A stretch of 34,293 bases of DNA. Source: UBA5186 sp040005095. Lineage in GTDB: Bacteria; Actinomycetota; Thermoleophilia; Gaiellales; Gaiellaceae. Below, one piece after another: positions 28,563-34,293 of this stretch (the stretch's first letter is position 1; every line of letters starts with the position of its first letter). The stretch spans positions 1-34,293 of the forward strand of contig JBDTZN010000015.1 of NCBI GenBank assembly GCA_040005095.1, given 5' to 3'. The notes beneath the pieces were generated by a model that had not been told where the DNA came from, did not search any database, and worked only from the letters and a program-made list of their open reading frames with translations. The translations under genes and the position numbers were made by a program.

Positions 28563-30696
28563 TCGACTTGCTCACCTCCACCTGCGGTTGGAGGCCTTCG
28601 GCGTGCTCCTCGGCGATGCGCACGGTCCCGGGCCGAAGCGTGCGGCTGAGCCGGGCGCGGAGCTCGCGGGACGAGCCATTCGACCCCACGACCACCTCGT
28701 CGCCGTTCGCGATCCCGAGCTTGCGCGCGTCCTTCGCCGACAGCTCGACCTCGGCCGCGGGTCGCTGGAACTGAATCTCGGGCACGCGCTCGACCGCGGG
28801 GCCCGAGAACAGCGGGCGGTAGCGCACGAGCCGCAGCCCGCCCGAGTTGTCGGCCTTTGCCTTCCGGGCCGTTGTGCTCGGAGCAGTCACCCCGGACCGC
28901 GCGGGAAGACGCGCCTGCTCCCCGATGTCCGCGTAGGAGATGCCGCCGTAGCACTTGGCGGAGAGCTCTTCGAAGACGACCGCCGGGTGGGGCGAGATCC
29001 CGACGCCGAACCGCTCGGCGAGCTTCGAGATCCAGGCGAGCTCGTCCGGGGCGGGTGGGATGACCGACCGGCGCAGGCGCTGGAGCCGGCCCTCGAGGTT
29101 CACGTAGGTGCCGTCGCGCTCAAGGTAGCTCGTTCCGGGGAGCACGAGATCGGCCCAGCCGACGACCACGCCCTGGAACATCGTTATCGCGAGTACGGCT
29201 TCGGCGTGCTCGGCGAGCGCGCGTACGTCCGGATTCGCGGCGGCCTCGTCGCCCGAGACGATCAGCAGGCCGATCGGCTCGGGATCGACGGGCTCGTCGT
29301 CGGAAGCCGCTGCCCACGCGTCGACGACCCCGCGGCCGTTCGCCGTCTCCGGGAGGTAGAAGGCGCCCGAGCCGTCCTTGCCGGCGAGTCCGAGCTTGGC
29401 CGCGAGCCGGCCGATCCGCTCTCCGCCGTCGCCCGAGTCGATCAGGACGATGCGGTCGAGTCCGTCGAGCTTGTCCGCAGCGTCCAGGATGCGGGCGCCG
29501 TTCCGCCGGGCCTGGCGGATCCAGAGATCGACGATCGGCGCGCGCTCGACGACAGGCTCGTCCCCGAGCACGACGACGGCCTGCGCATCGGCGATCGCCG
29601 ACAGCGGCAGCCGGTAGGCGGCCAGCGACTCGTCGAACTCCTCCGGCAGCACGGCCGAATGCGCGCCGACTCCGCGGCGCAGGAGCTGCGCGAGGGCGAA
29701 CGCCTGCTCGATCGTCTCGGAGCCCGAGAGCGCCGTCACGATGCGCGTTCCGGCCGCGCGGATCAAGCGCTCGGCCTCGTCCAGCGCCTCGTCCCACGAC
29801 ACGGCTCCGAAGCCGCGCCGGTGCGCGCGTTGCATCGGATCGACGATGCGGTCCCTGGCGTAGATGTGCGAGTACACGAAGCGGCCCTTGTCGCAGAGCC
29901 AGCCCTCGTCGACCTCAGGATGGTTCCGCGAGTGAATCCGCCGCACCTTGCCCTCTCGGGTCTCGACGCTGACGTTGCAGCCGACCGGGCACATCCCGCA
30001 CACGGACGGGACGGCCTGGAGCTCCCACGGGCGAATCAGGAAGCGGCTCTGTGTCGGCAGCAGCGCGCCGACGGGGCAGAGCTCGGTCACATTCCCCGTG
30101 AACGCGCCGGTGTAGGGCTCGTCCTCGAAGGTCGTGATCAGGGTCTGGGAGCCGCGGTTCTCGGCGACGAGCTGGCCGTCCTCGGACACGCCCTCCGAAA
30201 AGCGCGTGCAGCGGTAACAGAGGATGCAGCGCTCGCGGTCGAGCGAGATCGCCGGCGAGATCGGGATCGGCTTCTCGAACGTGCGCTTCGGGAACTGCAT
30301 CCGCGAGGAGCCCGGGCCGTAGCGGAAGGTCAGATCCTGCAGCGGGCACTCGCCGCCCTTGTCGCAGACCGGGCAGTCGAGCGGATGGTTGACGAGGATG
30401 AACTCGAGCGTCGCCTCCTGCGCCTCGGCCGCCATCGGCGAGGTCTGCGCGGTCTTCACGACCATGCCGTCCTGCGCTGTCAACGTGCACGCGGCCTGCG
30501 GCTTCGGCGGCATGCCTTCCACCTCGCACAGGCACATGCGGCAGGCGCCGACCGCCGCCCCGAGGCGCGGCTCGTAGCAGAAGACGGGAATCTCGATCCC
30601 CGCCGCGGCCGCAGTCTCGACGAGGCCCGTGCCCTTCGGGACCTGGACGCTGCGGTCGTCGATCGTCACGGTGACGAGCTCTGGCTGAGCGCTCAA
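28555..30696 (-). CDS. nuoG: NADH-quinone oxidoreductase subunit G
   Basis: A 713-residue peripheral-arm subunit carrying several Fe-S clusters. The 2Fe-2S ligands are Cys40, 52, 55 and 70. The His-Cys 4Fe-4S motif is His104, Cys108, 111 and 117 (HPLDCPVCDKGGEC). The next 4Fe-4S set is Cys157, 160, 163 and 207. The extra N7-type motif is Cys233, 236, 240 and 268 (CGMCPVGC...LCDKGR). A molybdopterin-oxidoreductase-like domain without cofactor follows, and a short C-terminal beta domain (VELSAKDARKLGIANGDEVVVGS). Start: a TTG at 30696 preceded by AGGAG with a 7-nt spacer; the only other candidate is out of frame. A 28-codon frame bridges the gap to nuoF. Confidence 0.95.
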   Translation of the reverse strand: MSAQPELVTVTIDDRSVQVPKGTGLVETAAAAGIEIPVFCYEPRLGAAVGACRMCLCEVEGMPPKPQAACTLTAQDGMVVKTAQTSPMAAEAQEATLEFILVNHPLDCPVCDKGGECPLQDLTFRYGPGSSRMQFPKRTFEKPIPISPAISLDRERCILCYRCTRFSEGVSEDGQLVAENRGSQTLITTFEDEPYTGAFTGNVTELCPVGALLPTQSRFLIRPWELQAVPSVCGMCPVGCNVSVETREGKVRRIHSRNHPEVDEGWLCDKGRFVYSHIYARDRIVDPMQRAHRRGFGAVSWDEALDEAERLIRAAGTRIVTALSGSETIEQAFALAQLLRRGVGAHSAVLPEEFDESLAAYRLPLSAIADAQAVVVLGDEPVVERAPIVDLWIRQARRNGARILDAADKLDGLDRIVLIDSGDGGERIGRLAAKLGLAGKDGSGAFYLPETANGRGVVDAWAAASDDEPVDPEPIGLLIVSGDEAAANPDVRALAEHAEAVLAITMFQGVVVGWADLVLPGTSYLERDGTYVNLEGRLQRLRRSVIPPAPDELAWISKLAERFGVGISPHPAVVFEELSAKCYGGISYADIGEQARLPARSGVTAPSTTARKAKADNSGGLRLVRYRPLFSGPAVERVPEIQFQRPAAEVELSAKDARKLGIANGDEVVVGSNGSSRELRARLSRTLRPGTVRIAEEHAEGLQPQVEVSKSNA

Positions 30697-30778
30697 CCCG
30701 CCACTCCTTGCAGCTGGTGCGGAACCGAAGCTCGGACGGCGACGATGGTCGTCCGGACTGCCCAGAGGCCGTAGGCCA

Positions 30779-30779
<1 letters not shown>
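30693..30779 (-). CDS. Possible 28-residue coupling ORF between nuoF and nuoG
   Basis: The 82-nt gap between nuoF and nuoG is spanned exactly by an open frame of 28 codons. Its ATG overlaps the nuoF stop by one base (TGATG) and its TGA overlaps the nuoG start (TTGA). The peptide starts MAYGLWAVRTTIVAVRASVP and shows one amphipathic/hydrophobic stretch. It may function only in translational coupling, may be a small subunit, or may be chance. No Shine-Dalgarno precedes it; re-initiation at TGATG is the only route. Confidence 0.3.
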
Positions 30780-32102
<1,323 letters not shown>

Positions 32103-32110
<8 letters not shown>

Positions 32111-32564
32111 TTCGCAGCTCCTCGACGATTCCGGGCACGTCCTCGGGCTTCACGTAACGCCGGTAGTGGCCGTCGACCGCGACGATCGTCGCCCAGCCAC
32201 AGCCGCCCAGGCACTCGATCGTCTTCAGCGTCGCGGTGCCGTCCGGCGAATTCTCGCCCGCTCGCGTGTCCAGTTCCTCCTCGAACGCCTCGAGCACCTG
32301 CTGCGCGCCCACGAGCGCGCATGAGACGTTCGTGCAGACCTCGACGACATGCCGGCCGATGGGCTGCAGGTGGAACATGTCGTAGAAGGACGCGACCGAC
32401 TTGCAGTACGCGGGCGTCACGTCGAGCGCGTCCGCGACCTCGCGGAGCGCCTCGGTCGAGAGCCAACCGTGGCGCTCTTGCGCCATCCGGAGCGCGGGCA
32501 GCACCGCCGACCGCGTCTCCGGATACTGCGCCGCGACCTTCTGGATCTCGTCCGCGAGCGTCAC
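32103..32564 (-). CDS. nuoE: NADH-quinone oxidoreductase subunit E
   Basis: A 153-residue thioredoxin-like 2Fe-2S subunit (cluster N1a) that works beside NuoF. Ligands are Cys77 and Cys82 (CTNVSC) and Cys118 and Cys122 (CLGGC). The N-terminal helical region reads PETRSAVLPALRMAQERHGWLSTEALREVADALDVTPAYCKSVASFYDMF. The GTG start overlaps the nuoD stop (GTGA); an open frame far upstream is shadow. It ends inside nuoF's start region. Confidence 0.95.
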
Positions 32565-33835
32565 CGGTCGACTTCTCCCATCACGCTGTCGAGCGAGCCG
32601 ACGATCGCGATCAGGTCGGCGATGTACGCGTCGGCCATGCAGGTCGCGGTCGCCTGCAGCGCGACGTAGGACGGCGCCCGGAACTTCACGCGCCACGGCC
32701 TCGCCCCACCGTCCGAGACCAGGTACGTGCCGAACTCGCCGCGCGGCGACTCGACCGCGACGTAAACCTCGCCCTCGGGGACTCGGTAGCCCTCGGTGAC
32801 GATCTTGAAGTGGTGGATCAGCGACTCCATCGACGTATGCAGCTCCTCGCGCGGCGGCAGCACGACCTTGCGGTCGTCCGCGATCCACGGCATCCCGGTC
32901 ATCCCTTCGAGCCGGTCGAGGCACTGCGCAGCGATGCGCGTGGACTCGCGCAGCTCGTCCATGTGGACGCGGAAGCGCCCGTAGACGTCGCCGGTCGTCT
33001 CGACGGGGACCCGGAAGTCGACCTGGTCGTAGGCCAGGTATGGCTCGTCGCGGCGTAGATCCCAGTCGACGCCCGAAGCGCGCAGCGTCGGGCCTGACTG
33101 GCCCAGCGCGATCGCGTCCGACGCCGAGAGCAGCCCGAGCCCCTGAGTGCGCTCGAGCCAGATCTCGTTCCGGCTGAGGAGCGCCTCGTAGTCGTCCACC
33201 GCGCCCGGCATCGACGCGACGAACTTGCGTGCCTCGGGGAAGAAGCCCGGCGGGATGTCCTCGGCGAGGCCGCCCGTCTGGAAGTAGCGGGTGTGCATCC
33301 GGTAGCCGGCCACCAGCTCGAACAGGTCGAGCAGCCGCTCGCGCTCGCGGAACGCGTACCAGAACATCGAGATCGCGCCGAGCTCGAGCGCCGAGGTGCC
33401 CAGCCAGATCAGGTGGGAGTGGATCCGGTTGAGCTCGGCGAGCAGCATCCGCATCCAGACCGCCTTCTCGGGGATCTCGAGCTGCAGCAGCTTCTCGATC
33501 GCGCTGACGAAGCCGAGCTCGTTCGCCTGGAACGCCACGTAGTCGATCCGCGGCGAGTAGGTGATCGCCTTCCACCACGTCTTCGCCTCCATGTTCTTCT
33601 CGAAGCCGGTGTGGAGGTAGCCGATCACCGCCGCGAGCCCGACCACCTGCTCGCCGTGCAGGTCGACGATCAGGCGCAGGACGCCGTGGGTCGACGGGTG
33701 GTTCGGACCGAAGTTGACCTGGAGGACGTCGCCGCTCTCGGCGAGTCCCTGCGAGACGGTGAGCACCGTCGGGGTCGGGTGCGGGATGCGCGAGCCCTCG
33801 TAGATCTCGGTGCGGGGGCGGACGACGGTGGCCAC
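32561..33835 (-). CDS. nuoD: NADH-quinone oxidoreductase subunit D
   Basis: A 424-residue 49-kDa-type subunit related to NiFe hydrogenase large subunits; with NuoB it forms the quinone site. FGPNHPSTHGVLRLIVDLHGE contains the quinone-site His, GYLHTGFEKNMEAKTWWKAITYSPRIDYV and AELNRIHSHLIWLG follow, and the C-terminus has SPRGEFGTYLVSDGGARPWRVKFRAPSY. The four hydrogenase-type Cys are absent, as expected for complex I. Start GTG at 33835 overlaps the nuoC stop (TAGTG). Normal length. Confidence 0.96.
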   Translation of the reverse strand: MATVVRPRTEIYEGSRIPHPTPTVLTVSQGLAESGDVLQVNFGPNHPSTHGVLRLIVDLHGEQVVGLAAVIGYLHTGFEKNMEAKTWWKAITYSPRIDYVAFQANELGFVSAIEKLLQLEIPEKAVWMRMLLAELNRIHSHLIWLGTSALELGAISMFWYAFRERERLLDLFELVAGYRMHTRYFQTGGLAEDIPPGFFPEARKFVASMPGAVDDYEALLSRNEIWLERTQGLGLLSASDAIALGQSGPTLRASGVDWDLRRDEPYLAYDQVDFRVPVETTGDVYGRFRVHMDELRESTRIAAQCLDRLEGMTGMPWIADDRKVVLPPREELHTSMESLIHHFKIVTEGYRVPEGEVYVAVESPRGEFGTYLVSDGGARPWRVKFRAPSYVALQATATCMADAYIADLIAIVGSLDSVMGEVDR

Positions 33836-34293
33836 TATTCGGCTCCGGAGAAGCGCACCGGCTCTCCACCGAGCGGATAGTCCTTGCGCAGCGGATGGCC
33901 GACCCAGTCGTCGTCCATGATCAGCCGCTTGAGGTTCGGGTGTCCCTCGACGTTGATCCCCATCAGGTCCCAGGCCTCGCGCTCGAACCAGTCCGCGGTC
34001 GGCCAGACCGTGACGACGCTGGGAACGGGCTCGTCCTCGTCGACCCAGAGCTGGAGGCGCAGGCGGTGCGGATCGGGCCCGAGCGCAAGCAGGTGGTACG
34101 AGACCGAGAAGCGCTTGGGCTTGGGCTCGGGGACGCGCTGGAAGCCGCGGGTCATCGGGAAGTTGAGATCGCGCCCGCCGTCGGTGCCGATGTAGCCCGA
34201 CACGCCCGGCTCGGCCCAGCCGAGGTAGTCCGCGGTCGCGACGTCGGCGAGGAAGTTGAAGCCCTCCTCGTCGCGCATGTGTGTGGCGGCCTC
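33835..34293 (-). CDS. nuoC: NADH-quinone oxidoreductase subunit C, 5' end outside window
   Basis: A 30-kDa-type peripheral subunit of complex I; about 152 C-terminal codons are visible. The frame continues through the window edge (EAATH before MRDEEGFNFLADV), so the internal ATG at 34278 is not the start. Landmarks: EEGFNFLADVATADYLGW, PKRFSVSYHLLAL, VTVWPTADWFEREAWDLMGINVEGHPNLKRLIMDDDWVGHPLRKDYPL, which is the 30-kDa signature. The insert between DYLGW and PKRF (GVSGYIGTDGGRDLNFP) is longer than in many proteobacteria. nuoA and nuoB should lie to the right. Confidence 0.94.
   Translation of the reverse strand, partial: EAATHMRDEEGFNFLADVATADYLGWAEPGVSGYIGTDGGRDLNFPMTRGFQRVPEPKPKRFSVSYHLLALGPDPHRLRLQLWVDEDEPVPSVVTVWPTADWFEREAWDLMGINVEGHPNLKRLIMDDDWVGHPLRKDYPLGGEPVRFSGAE

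Noticed and set aside
30359..30577. Cys-containing 72-codon plus-strand frame as another small metal peptide
   Set aside because: It lies entirely opposite the cysteine-rich N-terminal part of nuoG and lacks a ribosome site.
28498..30774. 758-codon plus-strand frame opposite nuoG
   Set aside because: It is an Arg/Asp/Leu-rich shadow produced by GC-rich codon bias opposite a gene with all Fe-S motifs; no domain or ribosome site is visible.

Overview
The window is GC-rich DNA with long spurious open frames opposite the real genes, dense head-to-tail genes that overlap at start/stop codons, and frequent GTG/TTG starts. Gene content (a complete-type nuo operon, an actinobacterial-type Mrp without a CxxC motif, DUF1015, DUF1385, a stand-alone LigD-type polymerase, tryptophan dioxygenase) fits a free-living aerobic actinobacterium, most likely of the Thermoleophilia (Gaiellales/Solirubrobacterales side). 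That placement is inferred from family resemblance; no rRNA marker is present.

Left part (1-10.9 kb). A 3'-truncated rarA on the minus strand is followed by plus-strand genes: a VOC/glyoxalase protein, a tryptophan 2,3-dioxygenase family protein, a class I methyltransferase (apparent CTG start), an M20 metallopeptidase and DUF1385. Next come a pyridine-nucleotide salvage group (nicotinate phosphoribosyltransferase, GNAT, nicotinamidase-like hydrolase), a short FtsH-like AAA protease, methylmalonyl-CoA epimerase, a 76-residue unknown, an ECF-like sigma factor and a YchF-type P-loop protein.

Middle (10.9-21 kb). The most striking locus is a minimal metal-response unit: an ArsR/SmtB-type regulator transcribed divergently from a 16-residue peptide containing seven cysteines. 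The peptide has a near-perfect Shine-Dalgarno sequence, its own plausible promoter, a duplicated palindromic operator candidate, and a hairpin beyond its stop codon. Then come an OB-HD nuclease-like protein divergent from DUF1015, an inositol-monophosphatase family enzyme, a LigD-type polymerase, Mrp, a shortened LDH2/malate-dehydrogenase family protein coupled to a 527-residue coiled-coil protein, a minus-strand trio (UPF0173 hydrolase, 95-residue unknown, DUF1028) and a small membrane protein.

Right part (20.9-34.3 kb). A leftward nuo operon for respiratory complex I runs nuoC (5' end outside), D, E, F, G, H, I, J, K, L, M, N. Most junctions overlap, but H/I, I/J and J/K carry hairpin-rich inserts. 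The J/K insert is a second copy of an interspersed element also found upstream of the nicotinate phosphoribosyltransferase gene. NuoL has Gly where the TM5 proton-channel glutamate is expected, and NuoF has Phe for a Gly in the FMN-binding loop.

Regulation visible in sequence: several first genes of transcription units have a TAnnnT box 6-9 nt before the start codon and no usable ribosome site, suggesting leaderless mRNAs. Three of the four convergent gene pairs overlap by exactly four bases at their stop codons. No tRNA, rRNA, CRISPR array, insertion sequence or phage gene was seen, and no gene-free stretch exceeds 300 bases.
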